Shown in pieces: positions 20,923 to 30,947 of a stretch of 64,000 bases of DNA. A program made the translations under genes and the position numbers. Under the pieces are notes generated by a model. It was not told the DNA's origin, searched no databases, and was given only the letters and a program-made list of their open reading frames with translations. This DNA comes from Clavibacter michiganensis (GTDB lineage: Bacteria > Actinomycetota > Actinomycetes > Actinomycetales > Microbacteriaceae). The stretch lies in assembly GCA_002150995.1 (NCBI GenBank), contig MDHJ01000001.1, positions 1,984,001-2,048,000 of the forward strand. The letters run 5' to 3'. The first letter of the stretch is position 1, and each line of letters begins with the position of its first letter.

Positions 20923-21945
20923 CTAGGCGCCGCGTCCGCTTGTGGCGGGGAGAGCGTGGGAGTCCGACCCGGTGGATGCCCGATCGGCGTCGCCGTCGGT
21001 GAAATCCGAATCCGTGTACACCGATGCTACCTCCCCGTCGCGACCCGCCTTCGCGCGCCGGGTTACGTCATCCGGGGTGCGGCCCGGCAGGTAGGCGCTC
21101 GGCTCGCTGCCCACATGACGGCGGGTCTGCACGATGAAGAGCACCAGGCCGATCGCGACCGCGATGAACGCCGCCCACACGTTGGTGCGGATGCCGAGGA
21201 TGATCTCGCTCGGATCGATGCGGATGGACTCGAACACCATGCGGCCGAGGCCGTACCACATGAGGTAGACGGCGAGCCCGCGGCCCCACTGGAGGCGCAC
21301 CGCGCGTCCGAGCAGGATGATGAGCAGCGCGCCCGCGACGTTCCAGACGATCTCGTACAGGAACGTGGGGTGGAACAGGGTCCCCGCGGGGAGCCCGGCC
21401 GGGAAGGCGGCGTTGCCCGGGTCGACCTCGAGGCCCCACGGCAGTGTGGTGGGCGTGCCGAACAGCTCCTGGTTGAAGTAGTTGCCCATGCGCCCCGCCG
21501 CCTGCGCCAGGAGGAGCCCGGGGGCGAGGGCGTCCGCGAAGGTCCAGAAGCGGACGCCGGTCCACTTGGAGGCGAGCCACACGCCGACCGCGCCGCCGAT
21601 GAGCGCGCCGAAGATGGCGATGCCGCCCTCCCAGACGTACAGCACCCGGAGCGGGTCCGCGCCCGCGAAGAAGTAGTCGCCGGGATGGGTGAGCACGTGG
21701 AACGCGCGCGCGCCGACGATGCCGAGCACGAGCGCGAGCAGCGTGAAGTCGATGACCGTGCCGGACTCGACGCCCCGTGCCACCAGGCGCCGGTTGGTGA
21801 GCCAGGCGGCGATGAGGATGCCGACGAGGATGCACACCGCGTAGGCGTGGATGGCGAAGGTGAGCGGCAGGTCGATGCCGAAGCCCTGGAGCCACGCCGT
21901 GACGTCGAACCGGGTGTCGGACGGATCCGGGCTGGGGATGCTCAT
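20923..21945 (-). CDS. lgt: Prolipoprotein diacylglyceryl transferase
   Basis: Lgt moves diacylglycerol from phosphatidylglycerol to the lipobox cysteine of prelipoproteins at the membrane. The 340-residue product has about seven hydrophobic spans, the Lgt signature in [13 protein letters not shown], and the conserved HPTFLYE and [12 protein letters not shown] segments. The last 60 or so residues form a charged, Ser/Asp-rich cytoplasmic tail. That is common in actinobacterial Lgt and unlikely to be catalytic. ATG 21945 gives [15 protein letters not shown]. The gene follows trpA by 71 bp, the trpA-lgt order known from Mycobacterium. A lipoprotein client is encoded in the window (the SBP at 51333-52385). 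Confidence 0.96.
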   Translation of the reverse strand: MSIPSPDPSDTRFDVTAWLQGFGIDLPLTFAIHAYAVCILVGILIAAWLTNRRLVARGVESGTVIDFTLLALVLGIVGARAFHVLTHPGDYFFAGADPLRVLYVWEGGIAIFGALIGGAVGVWLASKWTGVRFWTFADALAPGLLLAQAAGRMGNYFNQELFGTPTTLPWGLEVDPGNAAFPAGLPAGTLFHPTFLYEIVWNVAGALLIILLGRAVRLQWGRGLAVYLMWYGLGRMVFESIRIDPSEIILGIRTNVWAAFIAVAIGLVLFIVQTRRHVGSEPSAYLPGRTPDDVTRRAKAGRDGEVASVYTDSDFTDGDADRASTGSDSHALPATSGRGA

Positions 21946-22016
21946 CGGGGCGAACAACGGATGGCGCTCACTTTCGCAGGGGATTCGGCAGGCGCGGCGG
22001 GACCGCGGGCCGGGGG

Positions 22017-22835
22017 CTAATGTAGCGCAGTTCCCCGCGCCAGATCGGCCGCGGCCCGTGCGACGCCGGGCACGCCGCCGTCGGCGAGGGCCGCCACGAG
22101 CGCCGATCCGACGATGGCGCCGTCCGCGTAGCCGAGGACCTCGCGCACCTGGTCTCCCGTGGAGATGCCGATGCCCACGCAGGCGCTCGTGGAGCCGGCG
22201 TCGCGCAGGCGCGAGACGAGGCCGCGGGCGGCCTGGTCGACGTCCTGGCGTGCGCCCGTGATCCCCATGGTGGAGACGGCGTAGACGAACCCGCGGCTCC
22301 GCTCGACGGCCTGGTGCAGGCGGGCCTCGCTCGAGGACGGGGCTGCGAGGAACACGCGGTCGAGGCCCGTGCGCTCCGACGCGGCGAGCCAGTCGGCGCC
22401 CTCGTCCGGGATGAGGTCGGGCGTGATGAGGCCGGCCCCGCCCGCCGCGACGATGTCGTCCGCGAACCGCTCCACGCCGTACTGCACGACGGGGTTCCAG
22501 TAGGTCATGAGCAGCACCGGGGCGTTCACGCGCTGCGTGATGGCGTGGAGCGCGTCGAAGCCGTCCCGGAGGCGGAAGCCCTGCGCGAGGGCGGTCTGCG
22601 TGGCGCGCTGGATGACGGGCCCGTCCATGACGGGGTCGCTGTAGGGCAGGCCCAGCTCGATGACGTCGACGCCGTTCTCGACGAGCGCGACGGCGGCCTC
22701 GATGCTCGTGGCGACGTCGGGGAAGCCGACGGGCAGGTAGCCCACGAGCGCGCCCGAGCCCTGCTCGCGTCGGAGCGCGATGGCCCGCTCGACGGGGCTG
22801 CCGACCGGCGCTGCGGCGTGCGCGGCCGCGTTCAC
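22017..22835 (-). CDS. trpA: Tryptophan synthase alpha subunit
   Basis: TrpA cleaves indole-3-glycerol phosphate and channels indole to TrpB. The 272-residue TIM barrel carries the catalytic Glu in [20 protein letters not shown] and the catalytic Asp in the same segment, plus [24 protein letters not shown] and the phosphate loop [13 protein letters not shown] 22835 overlaps the trpB stop by 4 bp. It is the last gene of the his-trp operon; lgt follows 71 bp on and may be read through. Confidence 0.97.
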   Translation of the reverse strand: MNAAAHAAAPVGSPVERAIALRREQGSGALVGYLPVGFPDVATSIEAAVALVENGVDVIELGLPYSDPVMDGPVIQRATQTALAQGFRLRDGFDALHAITQRVNAPVLLMTYWNPVVQYGVERFADDIVAAGGAGLITPDLIPDEGADWLAASERTGLDRVFLAAPSSSEARLHQAVERSRGFVYAVSTMGITGARQDVDQAARGLVSRLRDAGSTSACVGIGISTGDQVREVLGYADGAIVGSALVAALADGGVPGVARAAADLARGTALH

Positions 22836-24046
22836 AACTGCTCCGCCCCGGCATCGATGAGGTCGAAGTACGCGCCCGCGGTCTCCATGTCCTTGTCGCC
22901 GCGACCGCTGAGGTTGATCAGGATGATCGCGTCCGGTCCGAGCTCCTTGCCGAGCTCGAGCGCTCCCGCGAGGGCGTGCGCCGACTCGATCGCCGGGATG
23001 ATGCCCTCGGTGCGGCTGAGCAGACGGAGCGCGCTCATCGCCTGGTCGTCCGTCACCGGCCGGTAGGAGGCCCGGCCGAGGTCCGACAGCCACGAGTGCT
23101 CGGGACCGACGCCCGGGTAGTCGAGCCCCGCGGAGATCGAGTGCGAGTCGATGGTCTGGCCGTCCTCGTCCTGAAGCAGGTAGCTGCGGGCGCCGTGGAG
23201 CATGCCGGGGCGGCCCTTCGTGATGGTGGCCGCCGTGCGCGGGGTGTCCGCGCCGTCGCCTCCCGCCTCGAAGCCGTAGAGCGCGACGTCCGCGTCGTCG
23301 AGGAAGGCGTGGAAGATGCCGATGGCGTTCGACCCGCCGCCGACGCACGCGGCGACGGCGTCGGGAAGCCGGCCGGTGAGGGCGAGCACCTGCTCGCGCG
23401 CCTCCTCGCCGATGATCTTCTGCAGGTCGCGGACCATGGCCGGGAACGGGTGCGGGCCCGCGACCGTGCCGAAGACGTAGTTCGTGGTCTCGACGTTGGT
23501 GACCCAGTCGCGCATGGCGTCGTTGATGGCGTCCTTGAGCGTCCGGGAGCCCGAGCGCACGGGGACGACCTCGGCGCCGAGCAGCCGCATGCGCGCGACG
23601 TTGAGCGCCTGGCGCTCCGTGTCGACCTCGCCCATGTAGATGACGCAGTCGAGCCCGAAGAGCGCCGCCGCCGTCGCGGTGGCGACGCCGTGCTGGCCCG
23701 CTCCCGTCTCGGCGATGATGCGCTTCTTGCCGATCTTCTTCGTCAGCAGCGCCTGGCCCAGCACGTTGTTGATCTTGTGCGAGCCCGTGTGGTTCAGGTC
23801 CTCGCGCTTGAGGATGATGCGGGCCCCGCCGGCGTGCTCGGCGAAGCGCGGCACCTCGGTGATGAGCGACGGCCGGCCGGTGTAGGTGCGGTGCAGCTCC
23901 TGGAGCTCCGCGATGAAGGACGGGTCGACCTTCAGCTCCTCCCACGCCTCCGACAGCTCGTCGAGGGCGGCGACGAGGGACTCGGGGACGTAGCGCCCGC
24001 CGAACTCGCCGAAGTACGGCCCGGTCTCGCTGCGCAGGTCGGTCAT
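22832..24046 (-). CDS. trpB: Tryptophan synthase beta subunit
   Basis: TrpB condenses indole with serine using pyridoxal phosphate. The 404-residue product holds the PLP lysine K91 in [18 protein letters not shown] and the phosphate-binding loop in [17 protein letters not shown]. The AETGAGQHG segment carries the substrate-site Glu. It overlaps trpC upstream and trpA downstream by 4 bp each, matching the tight coupling expected for the TrpAB complex. Confidence 0.98.
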   Translation of the reverse strand: MTDLRSETGPYFGEFGGRYVPESLVAALDELSEAWEELKVDPSFIAELQELHRTYTGRPSLITEVPRFAEHAGGARIILKREDLNHTGSHKINNVLGQALLTKKIGKKRIIAETGAGQHGVATATAAALFGLDCVIYMGEVDTERQALNVARMRLLGAEVVPVRSGSRTLKDAINDAMRDWVTNVETTNYVFGTVAGPHPFPAMVRDLQKIIGEEAREQVLALTGRLPDAVAACVGGGSNAIGIFHAFLDDADVALYGFEAGGDGADTPRTAATITKGRPGMLHGARSYLLQDEDGQTIDSHSISAGLDYPGVGPEHSWLSDLGRASYRPVTDDQAMSALRLLSRTEGIIPAIESAHALAGALELGKELGPDAIILINLSGRGDKDMETAGAYFDLIDAGAEQL

Positions 24047-24819
24047 GAGCGGATCTCCCGGAACTCGGTCAGCGTGCGGACGGGATCGCCCGTGACGAGG
24101 GCCTCGCCCACGAGCACGACGTCGGCGCCCGCACGGCGGTAGTGGGCCACGTCGTCGGCGGTCTTCACGGCCGACTCGGCGATGCGGACGACGCCGGCCG
24201 GGATGGAGTCGGCCAGGCGGCCGAAGAGGTCGCGGTCGAGCTCGAAGGTGGACAGGTCGCGGGCGTTGACGCCGACGACCTGCGCGCCGAGGTCGAGCGC
24301 GCGCGACACCTCGTCGGCGGAATGCGTCTCGACCAGGGCGGTCATGCCGAGCTCGCCGATGAGGGCGTGCAGCTCCACGAGGGTCGGCTGGTCGAGCGCG
24401 GCCACGATGAGGAGGACGAGGTCGGCGCCCGAGGCGCGGGCCTCGAGGACCTGGTAGGCCTCGCCGATGAAGTCCTTGCGGAGCACGGGGATGGAGACCG
24501 TGTCGCGCACCTGCTCGAGGTCGTGCAGCGAGCCGCCGAAGCGGCGTCCCTCGGTGAGGACGCTGATGGCGCTGGCGCCGCCGGTCTCGTAGCGGGAGGC
24601 GAGCAGCGCGGGGTCCGGGATCTCCGCGAGCGCGCCGCGGGAGGGGCTCGAGCGCTTGACCTCCGCGATGATCTTCACGCGGTCGGCCGGCGCCAGGGCG
24701 CCGAGGGCGTCGAGGGCTGCGGGACGCGCGAGCGCGGCGGCCTCGACGTCGGCCAGGGGACGGAGCTCGCGACGCGCCGCCGCGTCCTCGAGGGCGCCGG
24801 CGAGCAGGTCGCCGAGCAT
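24043..24819 (-). CDS. trpC: Indole-3-glycerol phosphate synthase
   Basis: TrpC closes the indole ring in tryptophan synthesis. The 258-residue TIM barrel has the signature [29 protein letters not shown] and the phosphate-site segment [13 protein letters not shown]. It is a single-function enzyme with no fused TrpF. Its ATG directly follows the TAG stop of the HGxxPAAW gene once that gene's frame is mended, and its stop overlaps trpB by 4 bp. Confidence 0.97.
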   Translation of the reverse strand: MLGDLLAGALEDAAARRELRPLADVEAAALARPAALDALGALAPADRVKIIAEVKRSSPSRGALAEIPDPALLASRYETGGASAISVLTEGRRFGGSLHDLEQVRDTVSIPVLRKDFIGEAYQVLEARASGADLVLLIVAALDQPTLVELHALIGELGMTALVETHSADEVSRALDLGAQVVGVNARDLSTFELDRDLFGRLADSIPAGVVRIAESAVKTADDVAHYRRAGADVVLVGEALVTGDPVRTLTEFREIRS

Positions 24820-25055
24820 CTAGGAGTGCGCCTTCGTGGGCGCGGTGCGGTGGCCGCCCACCCGAAGCCCATCTTCTTCATGACGCCGCCGGTGATCCAG
24901 CCGAGGATGGCGAGGACGGCGGAGGCCCAGACCACGGGCTCGATGGCGAACCAGAACGCGATGGTGCCGACGCTGAACGCGACGAGCATGATGACGACAG
25001 CGGTCCAGGCCGCCGGCGAGTTGCCGTGGCCGGGTTCTGCGGACTCGGTGGACAT
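24820..25055 (-). CDS. HGxxPAAW-motif small membrane protein (frameshift near its end)
   Basis: A short protein of unknown function that is conserved next to trpC in actinobacteria. It opens with [20 protein letters not shown], giving the diagnostic HGxxPAAW motif at residues 10-17, followed by two membrane spans (about 18-40 and 45-65). After [10 protein letters not shown] the frame breaks at a C3 run (24861-24863). One added base gives [13 protein letters not shown] and a TAG that directly abuts the trpC ATG. That fit is strong evidence for a missing base. The mended protein is 78 residues. Any link to tryptophan is by position only. Confidence 0.82.
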
Positions 25056-25095
25056 GCGTGCTCCTCGTGGGTCGTACGGTCGGGATGTTCCGAGT

Positions 25096-25821
25096 CTACC
25101 GGTCGGCGTCGGGGTGGACGCCGGGTGCGGGGGGCACGGCGGGGGCCGTGCCGTCCGCCTCGCGACGGCCGTCGCCGCCCTCCGCGACCGAGCCCGCCGG
25201 AGAGGCGTCGTCCGGGTCGCCGGGCTCGCGGCGCGTGGGGTCCGCGCCGCCGCTCAGGCTGTCCCACGCGGCGACGGGATCCTCGCGCGGGACGATCCTG
25301 CGGGCTGGTCCGGCGTCGGGCGCGTCGTACCGGGAGCGGCCGGTCGGCCAGCGGGGGCCGGTGCCGGCGACGAGGATCCCGACGAGCGCCGAGGCGACGC
25401 CGGCCGCGAGGGTGAACGGCCCCCAGGGGGTGGTGGTCCAGCCGACGACGAGGTCGGCGACGGGCGCGGACCCGGCGACGCCCGTGACCGTCGTGACGGC
25501 GGCCTCGCCGGCCTGGACGGGACCCGACAGCGCGGCGAGGGCGGTGAGCGCGACGGTCGCGCCGATGAGCGCCTGGAGCACGCCGAGCACGACCCGCAGC
25601 CCGCGGCCCGCGATGGCGAGGGCGCCCGCGAGGGCGAGGCTCGACAGGGCGAGCGCGCTGAGCGCCGGCGCGGCCACGCTGCCCGCCACGGGCACGAGCG
25701 CCGGCGCCTGACCGCCGATGCGGAGCGTCGACCAGTCCTGCGACCAGCCGAGGAACGTGGCGGCGCTCGTCGCCAGGACGAGCAGGAGGGCGAGGCCCTT
25801 CGTGCGGCGCGTGACGCGCAT
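25096..25821 (-). CDS. Trp biosynthesis-associated membrane protein
   Basis: The 241-residue protein matches the actinobacterial family found between trpE and trpC (like Rv1610). Four hydrophobic spans are visible at roughly residues 8-26, 48-70, 75-100 and 125-150. The conserved WSTLRIGGQAPALVPVAG loop lies outside the first span. The last 75 residues form a charged, Pro/Asp-rich cytoplasmic tail. Its ATG overlaps the trpE stop (TGATG). No function is established; position suggests tryptophan transport or a scaffold, but that is inference. Confidence 0.85.
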   Translation of the reverse strand: MRVTRRTKGLALLLVLATSAATFLGWSQDWSTLRIGGQAPALVPVAGSVAAPALSALALSSLALAGALAIAGRGLRVVLGVLQALIGATVALTALAALSGPVQAGEAAVTTVTGVAGSAPVADLVVGWTTTPWGPFTLAAGVASALVGILVAGTGPRWPTGRSRYDAPDAGPARRIVPREDPVAAWDSLSGGADPTRREPGDPDDASPAGSVAEGGDGRREADGTAPAVPPAPGVHPDADR

Positions 25822-27377
25822 CAGCGCACGCGCCGCATGGCCTCGGCGACCGCGACCGCGCGCAGCGGGGCCGCGGCCTTGTTCTGCGACTCGAGGTACT
25901 CGGCGTCGGGGTCGGAGTCGGCCACCATGCCGCCGCCGGCCTGCACGTGCGCGACGCCGCCGACGATGGTGGCGGTGCGGATCGCGATGGCCAGGTCCGC
26001 GTCGCCCGCGAAGTCGAAGTAGCCCACCACTCCCCCGTAGACGCCGCGCTGGGCGGGCTCGAGCTCGTCGATGATCTGCAGGGCGCGCGGCTTGGGGGCG
26101 CCCGAGAGCGTGCCCGCCGGGAACGTCGCCCGGAACACGTCGATGCTCGAGACGCCGGGCCGCAGCGTGCCCTCCACCGAGCTGACCAGGTGCATGATGT
26201 GGCTGAAGCGCTCCACGCGCATGAACTCGGTGACCTCCACCGACCCCGGGGCGCAGGCCTTCAGCATGTCGTTGCGCGCGAGGTCGACCAGCATGAGGTG
26301 CTCCGCGCGCTCCTTCGGGTCGGCGAGGAGCGACTCCTCGTGGGCCACGTCCTCCTCGACGGTGCCGCCGCGGGGTCGGGAGCCGGCGATGGGGTGCATG
26401 TACACGTGGTCGTCGGTGACGGTCACGAGTGCCTCGGGCGACGAGCCGACGATGGAGTACGGCACGCCGTCGGCGTCCTCCAGCGTCAGCAGGTACATGT
26501 ACGGGCTCGGGTTGAGCACCCGGAGGATGCGGTACACGTCGATGGGATCGGCCGTGGTCGGCTGGTCGAAGCGCTGCGAGACCACGACCTGGAAGACGTC
26601 GCCCTCGTGGATGTGGTGCTTGCTGCGGGCGATGGCCGCGTGGAAGTCCTCGGGAGCGGTGCGCAGCGTCGCCGACGGCTGCGCGTCGAGGTCGACCTCC
26701 GCGAGGAACGTCTCCGCGGGGCGCGCGAGGTCGGCCTGCATGCGGTCGAGGCGCGCCTGCGCGTCCGTCCACATGGCGTCCTCGTCGTCGACGCCGTCGT
26801 TGAGGGCCGTCGCCACGAGGGTCACGGTGCCGCGCCGGTGGTCGAGGACCGCGAGCTCCGACACGAAGCTCAGGGCCTGGCCCGGCACCGGCACCTCGGC
26901 GGGCGGGCGGTCGGGCAGGCGCTCGATCTGGCGCACGGCCTCCCAGCCGATGAAGCCGACGAGGCCGCCGGTCAGCGGCGGCAGGCCCGGGATACGCGGG
27001 GTCTCCCACCGCGCGTACAGGGCGGCGAGTGCGGCCAGCGGACCGTCCGGGGCATCGTCGCCGAGCGCACGCGACGCGTCGAGCCCGTAGTCGAGCCAGC
27101 GCGCCTCGTCGCCCTGCTGGGTGAGGACCCCGAAGGACGAGACCCCGACGAAGGAGAACCGGGTCCAGATGCCGCCCTGGCCGGCGGACTCGAGCAGGAA
27201 GCTGCCCGGTCGTCCGGCGGTGAGCTTGCGGTGGACGCCGACGGGCGTCTCGCCGTCCGCGAACACCTCGCGGAGGACCGGGATCACCCGGTGGTCGGCG
27301 GCGAGGGCGTGGAAGCCCGCGCGCGTCGTGGTCCCGGGAGCGGCGGCGGACGCGGGGCCCGGAGCGTTCGAGATCAT
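25821..27377 (-). CDS. trpE: Anthranilate synthase component I
   Basis: TrpE makes anthranilate from chorismate with ammonia from the TrpG/TrpD partner, which is not in the window. The 518-residue product has the feedback-site segment [10 protein letters not shown] near the N-terminus. Chorismate-binding blocks include GEVFQVV-like [57 protein letters not shown] and [17 protein letters not shown]. The LLES motif predicts inhibition by tryptophan. Its ATG overlaps the hisI stop by 4 bp, which leaves no room for a trp leader peptide or attenuator. Confidence 0.97.
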   Translation of the reverse strand: MISNAPGPASAAAPGTTTRAGFHALAADHRVIPVLREVFADGETPVGVHRKLTAGRPGSFLLESAGQGGIWTRFSFVGVSSFGVLTQQGDEARWLDYGLDASRALGDDAPDGPLAALAALYARWETPRIPGLPPLTGGLVGFIGWEAVRQIERLPDRPPAEVPVPGQALSFVSELAVLDHRRGTVTLVATALNDGVDDEDAMWTDAQARLDRMQADLARPAETFLAEVDLDAQPSATLRTAPEDFHAAIARSKHHIHEGDVFQVVVSQRFDQPTTADPIDVYRILRVLNPSPYMYLLTLEDADGVPYSIVGSSPEALVTVTDDHVYMHPIAGSRPRGGTVEEDVAHEESLLADPKERAEHLMLVDLARNDMLKACAPGSVEVTEFMRVERFSHIMHLVSSVEGTLRPGVSSIDVFRATFPAGTLSGAPKPRALQIIDELEPAQRGVYGGVVGYFDFAGDADLAIAIRTATIVGGVAHVQAGGGMVADSDPDAEYLESQNKAAAPLRAVAVAEAMRRVR

Positions 27378-27784
27378 GCGTCGTGCCCTTCGTCGGAGGT
27401 GGGACGCGCGCCCGTGACGGGGTGCAGGTGGTCGGCGTCGAAGCACGTGCGCGTGCCGGTGTGGCAGGCCACCCCGACCTGATCGACCTGGACGAGCACG
27501 GTGTCCCCGTCGCAGTCGAGGGCGGCGTCCCGCACGAACTGGGCGTGCCCGGACGTGTCGCCCTTCCGCCAGTACTCCCGGCGGGAGCGCGACCAGAACG
27601 TGACGCGGCCGCTGGTGAGCGTGCGGCGGAGGGCCTCGCGGTCCATGTAGCCGAGCATCAGCACCTCGCGGGTGTCGTACTGCTGGATGACCGCGGGCAG
27701 GAGTCCGTCGTCCGCGAACGCGGCGCGGGCGAGGATCCCGTCGACGTCCGGGGCCGCGGGGGCGCTGCTCGTCGTGCCGCTCAT
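27374..27784 (-). CDS. hisI: Phosphoribosyl-AMP cyclohydrolase
   Basis: HisI opens the purine ring of phosphoribosyl-AMP, the third step of histidine synthesis. The 136-residue product has the metal site [21 protein letters not shown] and the second Cys in GTRTCF, with the conserved [15 protein letters not shown] segment. It is the stand-alone HisI; the pyrophosphohydrolase activity is the separate hisE gene at the head of the operon. It overlaps hisF and trpE by 4 bp each. Confidence 0.97.
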   Translation of the reverse strand: MSGTTSSAPAAPDVDGILARAAFADDGLLPAVIQQYDTREVLMLGYMDREALRRTLTSGRVTFWSRSRREYWRKGDTSGHAQFVRDAALDCDGDTVLVQVDQVGVACHTGTRTCFDADHLHPVTGARPTSDEGHDA

Positions 27785-28586
27785 CGGACCACCTGACCGG
27801 CGTCCCGCAGGGCGCCCTTGACGTCGCCGATGGTGAACCGGCGGGAGTGGAAGACGCTCGCGGCGAGCACGGCGTCGGCTCCCGCGCGGATGGCGGGGGC
27901 GAAGTGGTCGAGCTCCCCGCGCCGCCCGAGGCGATCACGGGCACGCGGCTCGCGGCGCGCATCGCGGCCACCAGCTCGAGGTCGAAGCCGTCGCGCGTCC
28001 CGTCGGCGTCGATGGAGTTGACGAGGAGCTCGCCCGCTCCGCGCTCCACGGCCTCGCGCGCCCATGCGACGGCGTCGATCGTCGTGCGCGTGCGGCCGCC
28101 GTGCGTGGTGACGACGAAGCCGGACGCCGTGTCACCGCGCGTCACGTCCAGGGAGAGGACGCAGACCTGGGCGCCGAAGCGGTCGGCGATCTCCCCGACC
28201 AGGTCGGGGCGGGCGATGGCGGCGCTGTTGACGCCGATCTTGTCGGCGCCGCTCGCCAGGAGGCGCGCCACGTCGTCGGCGCTGCGGACGCCGCCGCCCA
28301 CCGTGAGCGGGATGAAGACCTGCTCCGCCGTCGCGCTCACGACGTCGTACATGGTCGAGCGGTCCTCGACCGTGGCCGTGACGTCGAGGAAGGTCAGCTC
28401 GTCGGCGCCCTGCTCGTAGTAGAGGCGCGCGAGCTCGACGGGGTCGCCCGCGTCCTGCAGGTCGAGGAAGTTGACGCCCTTGACGACGCGGCCGGCGGCG
28501 ACGTCGAGGCACGGGATGACGCGGACCGCGAGGCGGCCCGGGTCGGAGGCGGCGACGGCCGGCGGGCCCGCGGCGGTGTCGGCCAC
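27781..28586 (-). CDS. hisF: Imidazole glycerol phosphate synthase cyclase subunit (frameshift)
   Basis: HisF joins PRFAR with ammonia from HisH to give imidazole glycerol phosphate and AICAR. The catalytic Asp residues are in [15 protein letters not shown] and [28 protein letters not shown] and [11 protein letters not shown] are also present. After [10 protein letters not shown] the frame breaks at a C4 run (27915-27918). One added base restores [19 protein letters not shown] and the stop overlapping the hisI start. The mended length is 268 residues. GTG 28586 starts 2 bp after the hisG stop. hisH and hisA are not in the window. Confidence 0.95.
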
Positions 28587-28588
28587 GG

Positions 28589-29428
28589 TCAGATCCTGGC
28601 GGCGTGGATGGGGCTGACGAGGATGGCGCGCGCGCCCACCTCGTGCAGGCGGTCCATGATCTGGTTCGTGTCGTCGCGCGGCACCATCGACCGCACGGCG
28701 ACCCAGGCGGGGTCCTGCAGCGGCGAGATGGTGGGCGACTCGATGCCCGGGGTGATGGCCGTGGCCGCGTCGAGCAGGTCGAGCGGGACGTCGTAGTCCA
28801 TGAGGACGTACCGGCGAGCGACCAGCACGCCCTCGAGGCGGCGCAGGAGGGTCGCGGCCCCCGGCTTCTCCGCGGCGCCCGAGATGAGGACCGCGGTGGA
28901 GCGGAGGATCACGGGGCCGAAGATCTCCAGGCCCGCCTTCCGCAGGGTGGTGCCGGTCTCGACGACGTCGGCGATGGCGTCGGCGACCCCGAGCTGGATC
29001 GCGGACTCGACCGCGCCGTCCAGGCGGATGAGCGTCGCCTCGACGCCGTGCTCGCGGAGGAACCCGCCGACGAGCACGGGGTAGCTCGTGGCGATGCGGA
29101 CGCCCGCGAGGTCCGGGAGATCAGCGAAGCGGCCGACGGGGCCCGCGAAGCGGAACGTCGACCCCGCGAAGCCGAGCTCCGCGGTCTCCGAGGCGTCCGA
29201 GGACGAGTCGATGAGGAGGTCGCGGCCCGTGATGCCGACGTCGAGCGCACCGGATCCGACGTAGGTGGCGATGTCGCGCGGGCGGAGGTAGAAGAACTCG
29301 ACGTCGTTGCGCGCGTCGAGGACGTAGAGCTCCTTCGGGTCGCGGCGGCCGGCGTATCCGGCCTCGGCGAGCATCTGGGCGGCGGTCTCGGCGAGCGAGC
29401 CCTTGTTGGGCACGGCGACACGGAGCAT
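28589..29428 (-). CDS. hisG: ATP phosphoribosyltransferase (long form)
   Basis: HisG joins ATP and PRPP, the committed step of histidine synthesis. The 279-residue product is the long form with a C-terminal regulatory domain (about residues 205-279, with [18 protein letters not shown]), so direct feedback inhibition by histidine is expected. N-terminal blocks are [24 protein letters not shown] and the PRPP-site region [20 protein letters not shown] 29428 has GGAAGAAG about 10 nt upstream; a GTG three codons earlier is possible. Order hisE-hisG-hisF-hisI. Confidence 0.96.
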   Translation of the reverse strand: MLRVAVPNKGSLAETAAQMLAEAGYAGRRDPKELYVLDARNDVEFFYLRPRDIATYVGSGALDVGITGRDLLIDSSSDASETAELGFAGSTFRFAGPVGRFADLPDLAGVRIATSYPVLVGGFLREHGVEATLIRLDGAVESAIQLGVADAIADVVETGTTLRKAGLEIFGPVILRSTAVLISGAAEKPGAATLLRRLEGVLVARRYVLMDYDVPLDLLDAATAITPGIESPTISPLQDPAWVAVRSMVPRDDTNQIMDRLHEVGARAILVSPIHAARI

Positions 29429-29474
29429 GGGGATCACTTCTTCCGGGGTGGGGGTCGACGGGTGACGGGGCGCG

Positions 29475-29738
29475 TCACAGATGTCGGCCGACGTCCTCCA
29501 GGGTGAGCCCGCGGGCGATCATCATGACCTGCACGTGGTACAGCAGCTGGGAGATCTCCTCGGCCGCGCGGTCGTCGGACTCGTGCTCCGCGGCCATCCA
29601 GACCTCGGCGGCCTCCTCGACGACCTTCTTGCCGATCGCGTGCACGCCGCCGTCGAGCTCGCGGACGGTGCCGGACCCCTCGGGCCGCTCGGCGGCGATC
29701 CGGGTCAGCTCGCCGAACAGGTCATCGAAGGTCTTCAC
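29475..29738 (-). CDS. hisE: Phosphoribosyl-ATP pyrophosphohydrolase
   Basis: HisE removes pyrophosphate from phosphoribosyl-ATP, the second histidine step. The 87-residue all-helical protein carries the MazG-like metal motif in [18 protein letters not shown] and [17 protein letters not shown] 29738 lies 6 nt after TACCCT, and a strong terminator isolates it from the FKBP gene. This makes hisE the likely first gene of the whole his-trp transcript. Confidence 0.96.
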
Positions 29739-29744
29739 GGGACC

Positions 29745-29750
29745 AGGGTA
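29745..29750 (-). promoter_or_regulatory. Putative -10 box of the his-trp operon (leaderless)
   Basis: TACCCT ends 6 nt before the hisE GTG. It is non-coding and follows a strong terminator, so it is the best candidate promoter for the operon. Confidence 0.5.
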
Positions 29751-29780
29751 CAGGCGCGGGCGGTGGCCCCCGGACGACGA

Positions 29781-29815
29781 CGGGAGGCCGGGAGCGCGAT
29801 GCTCCCGGCCTCCCG
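29781..29815 (-). terminator. Strong hairpin terminator of the FKBP gene
   Basis: A perfect 15-bp inverted repeat (CGGGAGGCCGGGAGC and its complement) with a 5-nt loop lies 17 bp past the FKBP stop. Confidence 0.75.
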
Positions 29816-29832
29816 GTGGTGGTGCGCCGGTG

Positions 29833-30201
29833 CTAGCCGACGCCCTGCAGGTCGATCACGAAGATCAGGGTGCGGCCGGACAGGCGGTGTCCGCCGCCGG
29901 CGGGGCCGTAGGCGAGCTCCGGCGGCACGACGAGCTGGCGGCGTCCGCCGACCTTCATGCCGGGGATGCCCTGCTGCCAGCCGGCGATGAGGCTGCGGAG
30001 GGGGAAGCGCACGGACTGGCCGCGGCTCCACGAGGAGTCGAACTCCTCGCCGGACTCGAAGTCGACGCCGAGGTAGTGGACGTCGACGGTGTCGCCGGGC
30101 TGGGCCTCGGGGCCGTCGCCCACGGTGACGTCGGAGATGGTGAGCTCTGCGGGGGCCGGGCCGTCGACGGGCTCGACCTCGGGCTTCTGGATGTCGGTCA
30201 T
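29833..30201 (-). CDS. FKBP-type peptidyl-prolyl cis-trans isomerase
   Basis: The 122-residue protein is one FKBP domain that speeds proline isomerisation in protein folding. Family marks are [56 protein letters not shown] and the C-terminal [10 protein letters not shown]. There is no signal peptide, so it should be cytoplasmic. ATG 30201 is preferred to a TTG four codons upstream. It lies between two hairpins and is probably transcribed alone. Confidence 0.93.
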   Translation of the reverse strand: MTDIQKPEVEPVDGPAPAELTISDVTVGDGPEAQPGDTVDVHYLGVDFESGEEFDSSWSRGQSVRFPLRSLIAGWQQGIPGMKVGGRRQLVVPPELAYGPAGGGHRLSGRTLIFVIDLQGVG

Positions 30202-30246
30202 GGATCCAGTCAAGCAGATCCGCGGACCGGGTCCGTCGGGCCCTGG

Positions 30247-30270
30247 GCGTCGCGCCGGTGCGCGCGACGC
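30247..30270 (-). terminator. Hairpin terminator of rpe
   Basis: GCGTCGCG and CGCGACGC form an 8-bp stem with an 8-nt loop directly after the rpe stop codon. Confidence 0.55.
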
Positions 30271-30271
30271 G

Positions 30272-30934
30272 TCAGTGCACGTGGGCCTCGGCGGCCCGGC
30301 GCAGCTCCCGGATGGCGGACTCCGGGTCGCCCCCGCGGAAGACGCCCGATCCCGAGACGAAGGTGTCGGCGCCCGCCTCCGCGGCGCGCCCGATGGTCTC
30401 GACGTCGATCCCGCCGTCCACCTGCAGCCACACGTCGAGGCCGGAGTCGCGGAGGCGGGAGCGGAGAGCGCGGAGCTTCGGCATGGTCTCCGGCATGAAC
30501 GACTGGCCGCCGAAGCCGGGCTCCACCGTCATCACGAGCACCTGGTCGAACTCGTGCAGCAGGTCGAGGTAGTCGTCGACCGGGGTGCCGGGCTTCAGCG
30601 CGATGCCCGCGCGCGCGCCGATGTCGCGCAGGCGCCGGGCGAGCGCCACGGGCTCGCGGGTCGCCTCCGCGTGGAACGTGACGCTCGCGGCGCCCGCCTC
30701 CGCGTAGCCCGGGGCCCAGCGGTCGACGTCGTCGATCATCAGGTGGATGTCGAGCGGGACCGGCGTGACCTGCTGGAGGCGCTCGACCATCGGGAGCCCG
30801 AACGTGAGGTTCGGCACGAAGTGGTTGTCCATGATGTCGACGTGCACGAGGTCGGCGGTCGCGAGGCGCTGGATCTCGCGCTCCAGGTTCGCGAAGTCGG
30901 CGGACAGGATGCTCGGTTCGATGCGGACGGGCAT
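30272..30934 (-). CDS. rpe: Ribulose-phosphate 3-epimerase
   Basis: Rpe interconverts ribulose 5-phosphate and xylulose 5-phosphate in the pentose phosphate pathway. The 220-residue TIM barrel has IEPSILSADFANLE, VHVDIMDNHFVPNLTFG with the metal His and Asp, LDIHLMIDD, VMTVEPGFGGQSFM and VDGGIDVETI. It follows rsmB by 10 bp, the fmt-rsmB-rpe order of Mycobacterium. TAGGGT lies 7 nt before ATG 30934 but includes the rsmB stop codon. Confidence 0.97.
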   Translation of the reverse strand: MPVRIEPSILSADFANLEREIQRLATADLVHVDIMDNHFVPNLTFGLPMVERLQQVTPVPLDIHLMIDDVDRWAPGYAEAGAASVTFHAEATREPVALARRLRDIGARAGIALKPGTPVDDYLDLLHEFDQVLVMTVEPGFGGQSFMPETMPKLRALRSRLRDSGLDVWLQVDGGIDVETIGRAAEAGADTFVSGSGVFRGGDPESAIRELRRAAEAHVH

Positions 30935-30941
30935 GCTCCCG

Positions 30942-30947
30942 ACCCTA
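30942..30947 (-). promoter_or_regulatory. Putative -10 box of rpe
   Basis: TAGGGT ends 7 nt before the rpe ATG. Its TAG is the rsmB stop codon, so the match could be incidental. Confidence 0.3.

Noticed and set aside
27374..27377. trp attenuator or leader peptide before trpE
   Set aside because: hisI and trpE overlap by 4 bp, so there is no leader.
27781..28586. hisF and six other genes as true pseudogenes
   Set aside because: Each break is one base in a G/C run and both halves remain fully conserved, which fits sequence error better than decay.
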